Of a DNA stretch of 64,000 nt, positions 42,418-53,805 are shown piece by piece. Position numbers and translations under genes: made by a program. The stretch comes from CBDUXP01 sp965371225 [NCBI: uncultured bacterium] (GTDB lineage Bacteria; Abyssobacteria; SURF-5; CBDUXP01): contig CBDUXP010000006.1 in assembly GCA_965371225.1 (NCBI GenBank), forward strand, positions 1 through 64,000. Direction: 5' to 3'. Positions within the stretch are counted from its first letter, which is position 1, and the number at the start of each line of letters is the position of its first letter. The notes beneath the pieces were generated by a model, which saw only the letters and a program-made list of their open reading frames with translations, was not told where the DNA came from and searched no databases.

Positions 42418-44349
42418 CTACTCCTTCTTTGATTCGTCGTCCACGACTTCGTAGTCCGCGTCAACCACGTCGCTATCGCCGTTATCCGTCGCGGCACCTG
42501 CAGCGTCGTCCGGGGGCGCGGCTTGCGCTTGCGCGTCCGCCTGCGCCGATTGGTAGATCTTTTCGGAGACCGCATACATGGCCGCGGTCAGCGCCTCGTG
42601 AGCCCCATTGACGTCCTCGACTGAAGCATCTGCCTGGTCCAGCACCGCGCGGAGGGCATCGATCTTTTCCTGCACCCCGGTGCGCTCCGCCTCGTCCAGC
42701 TTGTCTTCATGCTCTTTCAGCGTCTTCGCCGCCGAGTGCGCCAGGGAATCGGCCTGGTTCCGGGCTTCCACAGCCTCCCGCTTCGCCTTGTCTTCCGCCG
42801 AGTGCGCCTCGGCGTCCTTGACCATCTGCTCGATGTCCTCATCACTCAGGCCGCTGGAACTCTCGATGCGAATCTTTTGTTCCTTGCCGGTGCCCAGGTC
42901 CTTGGCAGATACGTGGACGATCCCGTTTGCATCGATGTCGAACGTCACCTCGACCTGCGGCACCCCGCGCGGCGCGGGGGGAATCCCCACCAGGTCGAAC
43001 CGCCCGAGGGTGCGGTTGTCCCCGGCCATCTCGCGCTCGCCCTGCAGCACGTGAATGCTCACGGCCGGCTGGCTGTCCGCCGCAGTGGAAAAGACCTGGC
43101 TCTTCTTGGTGGGGATCGTGGTGTTTTTCTCGATCAACTTCGTGGCGACCGCGCCAAGCGTTTCGATCCCCAGCGACAGGGGGGTGACGTCGAGCAGGAG
43201 CACGTCTTTGACCTCGCCCGCCAGCACGCCGCCCTGGATGGCGGCGCCGATGGCGACCACCTCATCGGGGTTGACGCCCTTGTGCGGTTCCCGACCGAAG
43301 ACGTCCTTCACCAGGGCCTGCACGGCGGGCATCCGCGTCATGCCCCCCACCAGGATCACCTCGTCGATGTCACTCGCGGTCACGCCCGCATCCTTGAGGG
43401 CGGTGAGGCACGGCCCCTTCGAGCGCTCGATCAGCTCATCGCACAGCTGTTCCAGCTTGGAGCGAGTCAGGGTGTAGTTCAGATGCTTGGGCCCGGCCTG
43501 ATCCGCCGTGACAAACGGCAGGTTGATATCGGTGCTCTGGGAGCTGGAGAGTTCGCACTTCGCCTTCTCGGCGCCTTCCTTCAACCGTTGCAGCGCCATG
43601 CGGTCGTCGCGGAGGTCAATCCCCTGCTCGCGCTTGAATTCGTCGGCCAGCCAGTTGATGATCCGCTGGTCGAAATCGTCGCCGCCCAGGTGCGTGTCCC
43701 CGTTGGTGCTGAGCACGTCGAACACGCCGTCCCCCAGTTCCAGAATCGAGATGTCGAACGTGCCGCCGCCCAGGTCGTAGACCGCGATCTTCTGGTCGCT
43801 CTTCTTCTCCAAGCCGTACGCCAGGGCCGCCGCGGTGGGCTCGTTAATGATCCGCAGCACGTCGAGGCCCGCAATGCGGCCCGCGTCTTTGGTGGCTTGC
43901 CGCTGCGAATCGTTGAAGTACGCCGGCACGGTTACCACCGCTTGCGTTACGGGCGATCCCAGATAGGCCTCCGCGGTCTCCTTCATCTTCTGCAGAATGG
44001 CGGCGGAGATTTCCGGCGGGCTGAAAGTCTGGTCGCCCACGTGAATCGCGCACATGTCGTTGGCCCCGCCGGTCACGGTGTAGGGCACCAGCTTTTCTTC
44101 CTCGCTGACTTCGCTGTGCCGCCGGCCCATGAAGCGCTTGACGGAGAAAATCGTGTGCTCGGGATTCGTCACCGCCTGCCGCTTCGCGATGGTGCCGACG
44201 AGCCGCTCCCCGTCCTTCGAGTACGCGACGACCGACGGGGTGGTGCGCCCGCCTTCACTGTTGGGGATCACGACCGGGTCGCCCCCCTCGAGTACGGCGA
44301 CGCAAGAGTTCGTGGTGCCCAGGTCTATTCCAATGACTTTGCTGGCCAT
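42418..44349 (-). CDS. dnaK: Chaperone DnaK (Hsp70)
   Basis: 643 residues, full length. [17 protein letters not shown] is the N-terminal phosphate-binding loop; other signatures are [16 protein letters not shown] and [13 protein letters not shown]. The substrate-binding domain and helical lid follow, with an acidic tail ending in DDESKKE. It refolds and protects client proteins with DnaJ and GrpE. It is the central gene of grpE-dnaK-dnaJ and lies 19 bases after grpE. Confidence 0.98.
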   Translation of the reverse strand: MASKVIGIDLGTTNSCVAVLEGGDPVVIPNSEGGRTTPSVVAYSKDGERLVGTIAKRQAVTNPEHTIFSVKRFMGRRHSEVSEEEKLVPYTVTGGANDMCAIHVGDQTFSPPEISAAILQKMKETAEAYLGSPVTQAVVTVPAYFNDSQRQATKDAGRIAGLDVLRIINEPTAAALAYGLEKKSDQKIAVYDLGGGTFDISILELGDGVFDVLSTNGDTHLGGDDFDQRIINWLADEFKREQGIDLRDDRMALQRLKEGAEKAKCELSSSQSTDINLPFVTADQAGPKHLNYTLTRSKLEQLCDELIERSKGPCLTALKDAGVTASDIDEVILVGGMTRMPAVQALVKDVFGREPHKGVNPDEVVAIGAAIQGGVLAGEVKDVLLLDVTPLSLGIETLGAVATKLIEKNTTIPTKKSQVFSTAADSQPAVSIHVLQGEREMAGDNRTLGRFDLVGIPPAPRGVPQVEVTFDIDANGIVHVSAKDLGTGKEQKIRIESSSGLSDEDIEQMVKDAEAHSAEDKAKREAVEARNQADSLAHSAAKTLKEHEDKLDEAERTGVQEKIDALRAVLDQADASVEDVNGAHEALTAAMYAVSEKIYQSAQADAQAQAAPPDDAAGAATDNGDSDVVDADYEVVDDESKKE

Positions 44350-44368
44350 CCCGAAGTCGTCCTCCCTG

Positions 44369-45088
44369 TTACGCGGATTCGCCGGCCACCGGCACCGGCC
44401 CGCTGCTCACGGCGACCTTGGCGGTGCGCAATACCCGATCGCCGACCATGTAGCCCCGCTCCACTTCCGCCACGATGTGCCCCGCCGGGACTTCCTCGTG
44501 GGGCGTCTCGGTCAGCGCATCGTGATAGCGGGGATCGAACGGTTCCCCGACTACCGCCATCGGCACCACGCCCAGCGAACGCAATACATCGTATAGCTGC
44601 TGGTGGATCAGGCGCCAGCCGGCCAGGTGCTCCTCGTCCACGTGGTGGTCCACCGCCGCCGCCAGGGCGCGGTCGCAGTTGTCCACCACGGCCAGAAATT
44701 GCCGGGTCACGCCCTCCGTGGCGGTTTCCTGCGCCTGCACCCGGTCGCGGGCCACCCGCTTGCGGTAATTGTCAAATTCGGCCTGGAGCCGGAGTAACCG
44801 GTCCTGCAGGTCGGCGCGTTCGTCCTGCAGGGCCGCCCATTCAGCAGCCGGGACGGTGACCGGCGCCGCCTCGGCCTCGGCTTCCACCTGCGGGGCCTCA
44901 GGAGGCGTGCCGGTCGCTCCGGCCTCGCTCCCGGGTGCCGCCTCATCGGGGGGGGCGTCCTCATCCCGCAACGCCGCGGGGGCCGCGTCCCGGTCAGCAT
45001 CAACTTGCGGCGGCGCGACGTTCGGGAGGGACTCCGGAGCGGTCGAACTCTCTGGCGCTGGGGGGGGGGGAGGGTCGAGTGAACTCAT
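44369..45088 (-). CDS. grpE: Nucleotide exchange factor GrpE
   Basis: 239 residues, longer than usual. The first 85 or so are a Pro/Ala/Glu low-complexity tail. After it come the long dimerising coiled coil ([30 protein letters not shown]), the four-helix bundle and the beta-domain that contacts DnaK ([28 protein letters not shown]). It releases ADP from DnaK. It is the first gene of the heat-shock operon, with no hrcA in front, and a clear promoter 55 bases upstream. Confidence 0.96.
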   Translation of the reverse strand: MSSLDPPPPPAPESSTAPESLPNVAPPQVDADRDAAPAALRDEDAPPDEAAPGSEAGATGTPPEAPQVEAEAEAAPVTVPAAEWAALQDERADLQDRLLRLQAEFDNYRKRVARDRVQAQETATEGVTRQFLAVVDNCDRALAAAVDHHVDEEHLAGWRLIHQQLYDVLRSLGVVPMAVVGEPFDPRYHDALTETPHEEVPAGHIVAEVERGYMVGDRVLRTAKVAVSSGPVPVAGESA

Positions 45089-45142
45089 CAGTACCGAGGT
45101 GCAACCGCCCTACGGGAACCTATCCGACTTGAAGCGGTGCCA

Positions 45143-45171
45143 AATATAGCAAAGGGGGCTTCGGCGGTCAA
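45143..45171 (-). promoter_or_regulatory. Sigma-70-like promoter of grpE-dnaK-dnaJ
   Basis: On the minus strand TTGACC (45171-45166), 17 bases, TATATT (45148-45143), both close to consensus. No CIRCE (TTAGCACTC-N9-GAGTGCTAA) inverted repeat and no good sigma-32 box was found, so heat control is not obvious from sequence. A second weaker pair (TTTACC, 17, TTATAC) lies further upstream. Confidence 0.7.
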
Positions 45172-45260
45172 CGGAACGGGCGGGCATCGTTCGGGTATAA
45201 CCTCTTTTGTCGCAGCAGGTAAAGACGCAGCTGATGAGGAAACAGGTGCGACTGGCATTT

Positions 45261-46199
45261 CTAGGCAGCACCCGCGAAGTCCTCCCACAGGGCGCGGACG
45301 CCGTCTGCCAGCGGGATGGATGCGGACCAGTGCAGCCGGTCCCGCAGCCGGGTAATGTCGGCCGCTGAGTGCCGGAGGTCGCCGCGCCGCTCGGGCGCAT
45401 GGACCACGGGCGGCAACCCGGGAACGCAGGTGGCGACGAGGTGGGCCAGCTCGCCGATGGATGAGGGGCTGCCGGTCCCCACGTTGACCACGTCGGGCCA
45501 GCCGGCGGGATCCTGCTCGGCGGCGCGGACCATGAGGTCGGCCCCGTCCGTCACGTAGACAAAATCGCGGGTCTGCCCCCCATCGCCGTACACGGTCAGG
45601 CCCTTGCCCTGCCGCGCGTGGTCCAGAAAGCGCGCCACCACGCCGGAGTACTGCGAATCCGCCCGCTGCCGGGGTCCGTACACATTGAAGAAGCGCAGGC
45701 TGAGGGTCGGCAGGCGGCCGGAGCGGTGCAGTTCCCCGAGCAGGCATTCCGCCATGCGTTTGCTGGCGCCGTAGGGCGAGAGGGGCTGGGTGGGCGCGTC
45801 TTCCGTGACGGCCTCGGCGCCGGTATCCCCGTACACGGCGCAGGAGGAGACGAACACGAAGCGCTGCACCCCGGCCGCCGCGGCGGCGTACGCCACGGTC
45901 GCCGTGCCGCGGACGTTTACGTCGATGGCATAGCGGGGCTGTTCGACGGATTCCGGCACGGAAACCTGGGCGGCCAGGTGGAAGACCCAGTCCCGGTCGC
46001 GCAGGGCAGCCAGGACCGCCGCCTCATCCCGGATGTCGCCCTCCACGTACTCGATGGCATCTGCCCACGGCGCCAGATTGGCCGGATCGCCGGTGACCCC
46101 GCTGTCCAGCACGCGGACCGCATGCCCGTCGGCGCAGAGGCGGCCGACCAAGTGCGACCCGATGAAGCCGGCCCCCCCGGTGACTAGCGCGTTTGCCAT
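45261..46199 (-). CDS. NAD-dependent nucleotide-sugar epimerase/dehydratase (SDR)
   Basis: 312 residues, extended SDR. The cofactor motif is GGAGFIG (8-14), the catalytic motif YGASK has Tyr and Lys, and FVSSCAVYGD with Ser is upstream. RFFNVYGPRQ is typical of UDP-sugar 4-epimerases and UDP-glucuronate decarboxylases. As the last gene of the eight-gene nucleotide-sugar operon, next to ugd, it may epimerise UDP-glucuronate or a UDP-N-acetyl sugar. The length (312) and motifs do not decide between GalE, WbpP or UXS. The start at 46199 puts it 8 bases after ugd. Confidence 0.88.
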   Translation of the reverse strand: MANALVTGGAGFIGSHLVGRLCADGHAVRVLDSGVTGDPANLAPWADAIEYVEGDIRDEAAVLAALRDRDWVFHLAAQVSVPESVEQPRYAIDVNVRGTATVAYAAAAAGVQRFVFVSSCAVYGDTGAEAVTEDAPTQPLSPYGASKRMAECLLGELHRSGRLPTLSLRFFNVYGPRQRADSQYSGVVARFLDHARQGKGLTVYGDGGQTRDFVYVTDGADLMVRAAEQDPAGWPDVVNVGTGSPSSIGELAHLVATCVPGLPPVVHAPERRGDLRHSAADITRLRDRLHWSASIPLADGVRALWEDFAGAA

Positions 46200-46207
46200 C
46201 CGTGGCG

Positions 46208-47521
46208 TCAGGTGACGGGGCCGCCGATGCCGACCCCGAAGTAGGTGAACCCGTGCTCGCGCAGGGCGGCGGCATCCAGCACGTTGCGGCCGTCGAAGAT
46301 CACACGCTCCTGCATGCACTCAGCCATACGCGTCGGGTTCGGCCGGCGGAACTCGTTCCACTCCGTCACGAGGATCAGGGCCGACGCGCCGACCAGGGCA
46401 TCATAGGGTTTCTCGCCATACTCGATGCGGTCGCCGAACAGTTCGCGGGTCGCGTCCATCGCCACCGGATCGTAGACCCGCACCGTCGCGCCGGCCTCCA
46501 GCAATTGCTCGATGATCACGCGGGAGGGCGCTTCGCGCATATCGTCGGTCTGGGGCTTGAACGCGAGCCCCCACAGGGCGATGGTGCGGCCCTGCAATTG
46601 GCCATCGAAGAAGGCCGCTACCCGCGGCACCATGCTCCGCTTCTGGCGTTCGTTCACCTCGTCCACCGCCTGCAGGATATGCAGGTGGAGCTGCGCGTCG
46701 TCCGCCGTGCGCATCAACGCCCGGACATCCTTCGGGAAGCAGGAGCCGCCGTAGCCCAGGCCCGGAAACAGGAACGGGTAGCCGATGCGGCTGTCGGAGC
46801 CGACGCCCTCGCGCACGTGCTGCACGTTTGCGCCGACCTTGTCGCACAGGGCCGCAATCTCGTTGATGAACGAGATACGCGTGGCCAGCATCGCGTTGGC
46901 CGCGTACTTGGTCATCTCCGCGCTCCGGTTGTCCATGACGAGCACGGGCTTGCCCGTGCGCACGAAGGGGCCGTACAGCGTCTTCATGATCTCCGCGACG
47001 CGCACGTCCGCCGCGCCGATCACCACCCGATCCGGATACATGAAATCCTTGATCGCGGCGCCTTCCTTGAGGAACTCCGGGTTGGAAACCACGTCGAATT
47101 CATGCTGGGTCGTGCTGCCGAGAAGTTCACGCACCCGATCCGCGGTGCCCACGGGGACCGTGCTCTTGAGCACGAGGATGCGGTAGCCGTCCATCGCCTT
47201 GCCAACGGCGGCCGCCGCCTCCAGCACGTACCGGAGATCGGCGCGGCCGTCCCCGTCCTGCGGCGTGCCGACGGCGATGAAACACAGGAGCGCGCCCTGG
47301 ACCGCCTCGGCAAGGTCCGTCGTAAAGCGCAACCGGCCCTCCTCCGTGTTGCGGTGGACCAACTCCTGCAAGCCCGGTTCGTAGATGGGCATCTTCCCCT
47401 GGTTGAGCCGGGCGATCTTCTCCACGTCGATGTCCACGCACGTGACGTCGTTGCCGCTCTCGGCGAAACAGGTCCCCGTCACGAGCCCGACGTACCCGGT
47501 GCCGATCATGCAGATGTTCAC
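46208..47521 (-). CDS. ugd: UDP-glucose 6-dehydrogenase
   Basis: 437 residues. The N-terminal NAD fold is GTGYVGLVTG; the catalytic Cys is in GYGGSCFPKD. AVGTPQDGDG and the C-terminal WNEFRRPNP are conserved in UGD/TuaD enzymes. It oxidises UDP-glucose to UDP-glucuronate in two steps. It is a distinct paralogue of the next gene upstream, which carries GGHCIPID instead, so the two act on different UDP sugars. The gap to the wbpA-like gene is 18 bases. Confidence 0.95.
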   Translation of the reverse strand: MNICMIGTGYVGLVTGTCFAESGNDVTCVDIDVEKIARLNQGKMPIYEPGLQELVHRNTEEGRLRFTTDLAEAVQGALLCFIAVGTPQDGDGRADLRYVLEAAAAVGKAMDGYRILVLKSTVPVGTADRVRELLGSTTQHEFDVVSNPEFLKEGAAIKDFMYPDRVVIGAADVRVAEIMKTLYGPFVRTGKPVLVMDNRSAEMTKYAANAMLATRISFINEIAALCDKVGANVQHVREGVGSDSRIGYPFLFPGLGYGGSCFPKDVRALMRTADDAQLHLHILQAVDEVNERQKRSMVPRVAAFFDGQLQGRTIALWGLAFKPQTDDMREAPSRVIIEQLLEAGATVRVYDPVAMDATRELFGDRIEYGEKPYDALVGASALILVTEWNEFRRPNPTRMAECMQERVIFDGRNVLDAAALREHGFTYFGVGIGGPVT

Positions 47522-47539
47522 GGTCGAACCCCCACGGCG

Positions 47540-48859
47540 TTACGCTTTGACCAGCCGCCCCGGCGGAATCTTGAGGCCGGCGGTGGCATTGCGTGTGTCC
47601 ACCACCAGGGGCGCGTTGTCCAGCACCAATTGGTAGTCCACCTGCGAATGGTCGGTCACGATGATGACCGCGTCGGAGCCGGCCAGCGTCTCGGCCGTCA
47701 GCGGTACGCTCTCGAGCGCCAGGTCGTGAGCGCGAAACCGCGGGAAGCGCGGTACGTACGGATCGTGGTACGCGATCTCCGCTCCCTTGGTCTGCAACAA
47801 CTCGAGAATCTTGATGGCGGGCGACTCCCGCATATCGTCCACGTCTTTCTTGTAGGCCACGCCCAGGACGAGGATCGTGGCCCCTTTCAGACTCCGCTCG
47901 CGCTCGTTCAGCGCCTCGATCAGGCGCTCCACCACGTAGTACGGCACGTGCCGGTTGATCTCGCCCGCCAGCTCGATGAACCGGGTCGGAAAATCGAACT
48001 CCTTCGCCTTCCACGCCAGGTAGAACGGATCGATGGGGATGCAATGCCCCCCGAGCCCGGGCCCGGGGAAGAAGGGCATGAAGCCGAAAGGCTTGGTGTT
48101 CGCCGCGTGAATGACTTCCCAGATGTCGATCCCCATCCGCGCCGTCAGCATCTTCAGTTCGTTCACCAGGGCGATGTTCACGCTGCGAAAGATGTTCTCG
48201 AGCAGCTTGGTCATCTCGGCGGCTTGGGTGGAGGACAGCACCTCGACGGTGTCGAAGATGGCGCCGTACAGTGCGGCGCCCGCCTCCGCGCACGCAGCCG
48301 TGGTCCCCCCGATGATTTTGGGGATGGTGCGCATGGGGTACGCGCTATTGCCCGGGTCCTCGCGCTCGGGCGAGAACACCAGGAAGTAGTCCGTTCCGGG
48401 CTTCAGCCCCCCGGCGCTCAGGCGCGGCTCGAGCACCTCCGCCGTAGTACCCGGGTAGGTGGTGCTCTCCAGCGCCACCAGTTGGCCCGGCCGCAGGTGG
48501 GCGGCGATGGTATCCGCGGTCGAGGTTACGAACCGCAGGTCCGGCGCCTGCTTGGGGTCCAGCGGGGTGGGGACGCAAATGATGATCGCATCCGCCTCCG
48601 CCAGCCGCGTAAAGTCCTCCGTCGCCTCGAACCGGTCGTCGCCTCGCGCCTGCTGGATCCGCGTCCCGGGAATGTGGTGAATGTAACTCCGGCCGGCGTT
48701 GAGCGCCTCGACCTTCTCCGGGTCCACATCGAAGCCCAGGACGCGGAAGCCGGCGTCGGCGAACTCGAGCGCGAGTGGCAGCCCCACGTACCCGAGGCCG
48801 ATCACGCCGACCGCGGCAGACCGGTCCTCCACCTTGGCGCGGAGGGCCTCGGCGCTCAT
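47540..48859 (-). CDS. wbpA: UDP-N-acetyl-D-glucosamine 6-dehydrogenase (WbpA type)
   Basis: 439 residues. The N-terminal Rossmann motif is GLGYVGLPLALEF and the catalytic Cys is in GLGGHCIPIDPFYL, the WbpA/TviB/WecC variant. It converts UDP-GlcNAc to UDP-GlcNAcA, step 1 of the UDP-GlcNAc(3NAc)A pathway. Its first base overlaps the neighbouring aminotransferase stop (4 bases), and wbpB/E/D homologues sit upstream in the same operon, which supports the assignment. Confidence 0.92.
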   Translation of the reverse strand: MSAEALRAKVEDRSAAVGVIGLGYVGLPLALEFADAGFRVLGFDVDPEKVEALNAGRSYIHHIPGTRIQQARGDDRFEATEDFTRLAEADAIIICVPTPLDPKQAPDLRFVTSTADTIAAHLRPGQLVALESTTYPGTTAEVLEPRLSAGGLKPGTDYFLVFSPEREDPGNSAYPMRTIPKIIGGTTAACAEAGAALYGAIFDTVEVLSSTQAAEMTKLLENIFRSVNIALVNELKMLTARMGIDIWEVIHAANTKPFGFMPFFPGPGLGGHCIPIDPFYLAWKAKEFDFPTRFIELAGEINRHVPYYVVERLIEALNERERSLKGATILVLGVAYKKDVDDMRESPAIKILELLQTKGAEIAYHDPYVPRFPRFRAHDLALESVPLTAETLAGSDAVIIVTDHSQVDYQLVLDNAPLVVDTRNATAGLKIPPGRLVKA

Positions 48860-50016
48860 GCCGCCAACTCCTTGATGGCGTTCACCACCGTGGCCTGCTG
48901 CGCCTCGGTCAACGTGGGCCCCACCGGCAGCGCCAGGGTCTCGTGCGCGGCCCGTTCACTCTCGGGAAACGCGCCGGGCCCGTACTCCAGAAACGCGAAG
49001 CATTCCTGAAGATGCAGGGGCACGGGATAGTAGATTTCCGTCTGCACGCCGCGGGACGTGAGAAAATCGCGCAGCGCGTCGCGGTCCGTGCAGCGGATCA
49101 CGTACTGGTTGAAGACGCTATGCGCCTCGGGCCGGACGATCGGCGGCGACACGCCGCTCTGTTCACCAAGCGCCGCGGTATACGCGTCGGCGTGCTGGCA
49201 GCGCGCCGCTTCCCACTCTTCGAGATGGGGCAACAGCACTTGGAGGAAACCCGCCTGGATGGCGTCCAGCCGGCTGTTGATGCCCACGTACTGGTGCACG
49301 TACTTCGGTTTGGCGCCGTGCAGCCGCAGCTTGCGGAGCATTTCGGCGTGCTCGTCCCCGTCCGTGGTCAGGATGCCGCCGTCCCCCATGGCGCCCAGGT
49401 TCTTGGCCGGATAGAAGCTGAAGCAGGCCATGTCCCCCAGCGTGCCCGCCTGCGCCCCGGCCCACTTCGAACCGATGGCCTGCGCCGCATCCTCGACAAT
49501 CGCCAGGCTGTACTCCTCGGCCAACGCCGTAAGCGCGGTCATGTCCGTGCACTGGCCGAACAGGTGGACGGGAATGACGGCGCGCACCCGCGCCTTCGAC
49601 CGGCCATGCACGGTGCCGTTCGTGCCGCGGTAGCACTCGTTCAGCAATAGCTCCCGAGCGGCCACCACGTCCAGGTTGTACGTCTCCGCCTCGATGTCCA
49701 CCAGCAGCGGCAGCGCGCCGAGGCGGGTAATGGAGGACACCGTCGAAAAAAAGGAATACGGCGTGGTGATGACCGCGTCGCCGGGACCGACGCCCAACGC
49801 CATCAGGGCGAGCAACAGCGCATCCGACCCGGACGCGCACGCCACCGCGTGCCGGGCGCCCACGTACTCCGCGAAGGCGAACTCGAAATCGCGGACGGCG
49901 CCGCCCATAATGAACTGGCCGGAGTCCAGCGCAGCCTCGACCACCCCGAGCAGCTCCTGCCGGAGAGGCCCATACTGTTCGACCAAGTCGAGCATGGGCA
50001 CCGTCTGCCCGCTCAT
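48856..50016 (-). CDS. wbpE: DegT/DnrJ/EryC1/StrS aminotransferase (WbpE type)
   Basis: 386 residues. PLP fold type I sugar aminotransferase. CASGSDALLLAL binds the cofactor phosphate, VEDAAQAIGSKWAG contains the Asp for the pyridine nitrogen, and FSFYPAKNLGAMGDGG has the Schiff-base Lys. In this operon it most likely transaminates the 3-keto sugar produced by WbpB to the 3-amino UDP-GlcNAcA (WbpE reaction). The ATG overlaps the wbpB-like stop (ATGA). The upstream in-frame extension is antiparallel reading and is ignored. Confidence 0.92.
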   Translation of the reverse strand: MSGQTVPMLDLVEQYGPLRQELLGVVEAALDSGQFIMGGAVRDFEFAFAEYVGARHAVACASGSDALLLALMALGVGPGDAVITTPYSFFSTVSSITRLGALPLLVDIEAETYNLDVVAARELLLNECYRGTNGTVHGRSKARVRAVIPVHLFGQCTDMTALTALAEEYSLAIVEDAAQAIGSKWAGAQAGTLGDMACFSFYPAKNLGAMGDGGILTTDGDEHAEMLRKLRLHGAKPKYVHQYVGINSRLDAIQAGFLQVLLPHLEEWEAARCQHADAYTAALGEQSGVSPPIVRPEAHSVFNQYVIRCTDRDALRDFLTSRGVQTEIYYPVPLHLQECFAFLEYGPGAFPESERAAHETLALPVGPTLTEAQQATVVNAIKELAA

Positions 50017-51032
50017 GCCAACGAGACCGGCTCGCCGTCGCGATCGAGCGACTGCTGGGCCGCCTCCAGGATCCGGACCACGGCCAGGCCGGTCCGGCCG
50101 TTGCTGCGGGGGGATTCGCCGGAGCGCACGCAGTGCAGGAAATGCTGGCATTCCGTGCGGAGGGGCTCGCTCATAGTGATCTGCGGAATGACGATATCCC
50201 CGAACCGGAGCGTCAGGGCGTCGCCGTAGGACTGGTAGTCCAGCGCCTCGACACCCTTGTCGTAAATCCGGAGCTTCTCGGCGCTCTCCACGTCGTCAAA
50301 CACCGCCATCTTCTTGCTCCCCACGATGGTGATCTTGCGAATCTTGTGCGGGTCCAGCCAACTGACTTGTAAGTGTCCCATCGTTCCGTTGTCGAACGCC
50401 ACATTGAGGAAGACCACGTCATGCACCTGGGGGCGGATATAGCCCGCGCCGCGGGCGCTGACGGAGACGGGCCGCGCCTCCAGAAGGAACAGCAGGACGG
50501 ACAGGTCGTGGGGCGCAAAACTCCACAGGGCGTTCTCGTCCTGGCGGATGGTGCCCAGGTTCACCCGCTGCGAGTAGACATAGTAGACGTCCCCCAGCTC
50601 GCCCGACGTCACGAGGCGCTGCAAATCCAACACGGCCTGGTGATACAGGAGCAGATGTCCCACCATGCAGCAGAGCCCCCGGTCCTCGGCCAGTTCCACT
50701 AAGACTTCCGCATCGGCGGCGCACAGCGCCATGGGCTTTTCGACGAACACGTGCTTGCCCGCCTTGAGCGCCTGGCTGGCCAGCGGAAAGTGCGTCACCG
50801 CCGACGAGCTGATCACCACCGCCTCGACCTGCGCGTCGCGCAGCACGTCTTCAATTTCACTGGTAAAGCTCACGGCGGGATAGACCGGCTGTAAGGCCGC
50901 CAGCGTGTCCGCGTTCGCGTCGCAGACCCAGCGTAGCGCAGCCTCGGGCACCTGGGACATGACGCGGACGTGGTTGCGCCCCCACTGGCCGGCCCCGATG
51001 ACCCCGACGCCGACCGGCCCCGCCTCAGCCAC
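50013..51032 (-). CDS. wbpB: Gfo/Idh/MocA oxidoreductase (WbpB/WlbA type)
   Basis: 339 residues. GVIGAGQWGRNH is the NAD-binding motif, and VEKPMAL holds the catalytic Lys. Next to WbpA-, WbpE- and WbpD-like enzymes it is most likely the 3-dehydrogenase that makes UDP-3-keto-GlcNAcA. Such WbpB enzymes are known to recycle NADH with 2-oxoglutarate. Its stop overlaps the aminotransferase start by 4 bases and its start overlaps the dehydratase stop by 8 bases. Confidence 0.9.
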   Translation of the reverse strand: MAEAGPVGVGVIGAGQWGRNHVRVMSQVPEAALRWVCDANADTLAALQPVYPAVSFTSEIEDVLRDAQVEAVVISSSAVTHFPLASQALKAGKHVFVEKPMALCAADAEVLVELAEDRGLCCMVGHLLLYHQAVLDLQRLVTSGELGDVYYVYSQRVNLGTIRQDENALWSFAPHDLSVLLFLLEARPVSVSARGAGYIRPQVHDVVFLNVAFDNGTMGHLQVSWLDPHKIRKITIVGSKKMAVFDDVESAEKLRIYDKGVEALDYQSYGDALTLRFGDIVIPQITMSEPLRTECQHFLHCVRSGESPRSNGRTGLAVVRILEAAQQSLDRDGEPVSLA

Positions 51033-52037
51033 GCGGCGTCACCTCCCGGCCGGCATACTGCTGCTCGTAGTACGCGCGATACTCGCCGGACTTGATCGGC
51101 CGCCACCAGGCCTCATTGTCCACGTACCACCGCACAGTGGCGGCCATCCCCTCCGCCAACTCCACTTCGGGCGCCCACCCCAAGCGGCGCAGCTTGTCGC
51201 AGTTCAACGCGTAGCGGCGGTCGTGGCCCGGACGGTCCGTAACCGGCTGGATGAGCGACTCCGGCTTCGCCATGAGCGATAGGAGGCGCTTGGTGAGGTC
51301 GATGTTCGCGACCTCATTGTTCCCGCCGATGTTGTAGACCGCCCCGGCCTCGCCCTGGGTCAGCGCCGTCCAGATGCCGCGGCAGTGATCCAGCACGTGC
51401 AGCCAGTCGCGCACGTTGCGCCCGTCGCCGTACAGCGGCAGCGGCAGATCGTCGATGGCGTTCGTGACAAAGAGGGGCACGACTTTCTCGGGGTATTGAA
51501 AGGGGCCGTACGTATTCGAGCCGCGCGTGACGATCACGTGCATCCCATACGTCGTGTGGTAGGACAGGCCGAGCAGGTCGCCGCTCGCCTTGCTCGCGCT
51601 GTAGGGGCTCCGCGGCGCCAGGGGATCCGTCTCGACCGATGCCCCCGTCTCGACCGACCCGTACACCTCGTCCGTGCTGACGAGCAGGACCCGGTCCACC
51701 TCGCGGTCGCGTGCCGCTTCCAGCACCGTGTACACGCCGAAGACGGCGGTGCGGATAAACGCCGTCGGATCGGTAATGCTGCGGTCCACGTGACTTTCGG
51801 CGGCGAAATTCACCACCGCATCGACGCCCTCCATGGCCGGCGCAACGGCCTCCGGGTCGGCGATGTCCCCGCGGATGAACGCCAGGCGGGGGTCGTCGGC
51901 CACCTCCGCCAAGTTCTCAAGATTGCCCGCATAGGTGAGCTTGTCCAGATTCACGATGTGCAGGTCCGGGTGCGTGCGCAGCGCCCACCGAATGAAGTTG
52001 GAGCCGATGAACCCGGCCCCGCCCGTCACGAGCAGCT

Positions 52038-52041
<4 letters not shown>
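51025..52041 (-). CDS. rfbB: dTDP-glucose 4,6-dehydratase
   Basis: 338 residues, extended SDR. GGAGFIGSNFIRW binds NAD; FAAESHVDRSI, STDEVYGS and YSASKASGD (catalytic Tyr/Lys) are characteristic of RfbB/RmlB, as is SNTYGPFQYPEK. It forms dTDP-4-keto-6-deoxyglucose. rfbA, rfbC and rfbD are not in this operon, so the product must be used by genes elsewhere or by an unrecognised partner. The GTG start at 52041 overlaps the acetyltransferase stop by 4 bases (GTGA). Confidence 0.93.

Positions 52042-53805
<1,764 letters not shown>

Noticed and set aside
42709-44859. 716-codon plus-strand open frame opposite dnaK and grpE
   Set aside because: A shadow of well-conserved dnaK/grpE coding with no ribosome site or domain; a known artefact for Hsp70 antisense frames.
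45089-45260. CIRCE/HrcA or sigma-32 control of grpE
   Set aside because: No TTAGCACTC inverted repeat and no hrcA upstream; a plain sigma-70-like promoter explains the region.
46193-49009. 938-codon open frame on the plus strand
   Set aside because: It is antisense to ugd, wbpA and part of the epimerase; high-GC codon bias leaves long stop-free frames on the opposite strand, and the translation has no recognisable domain.
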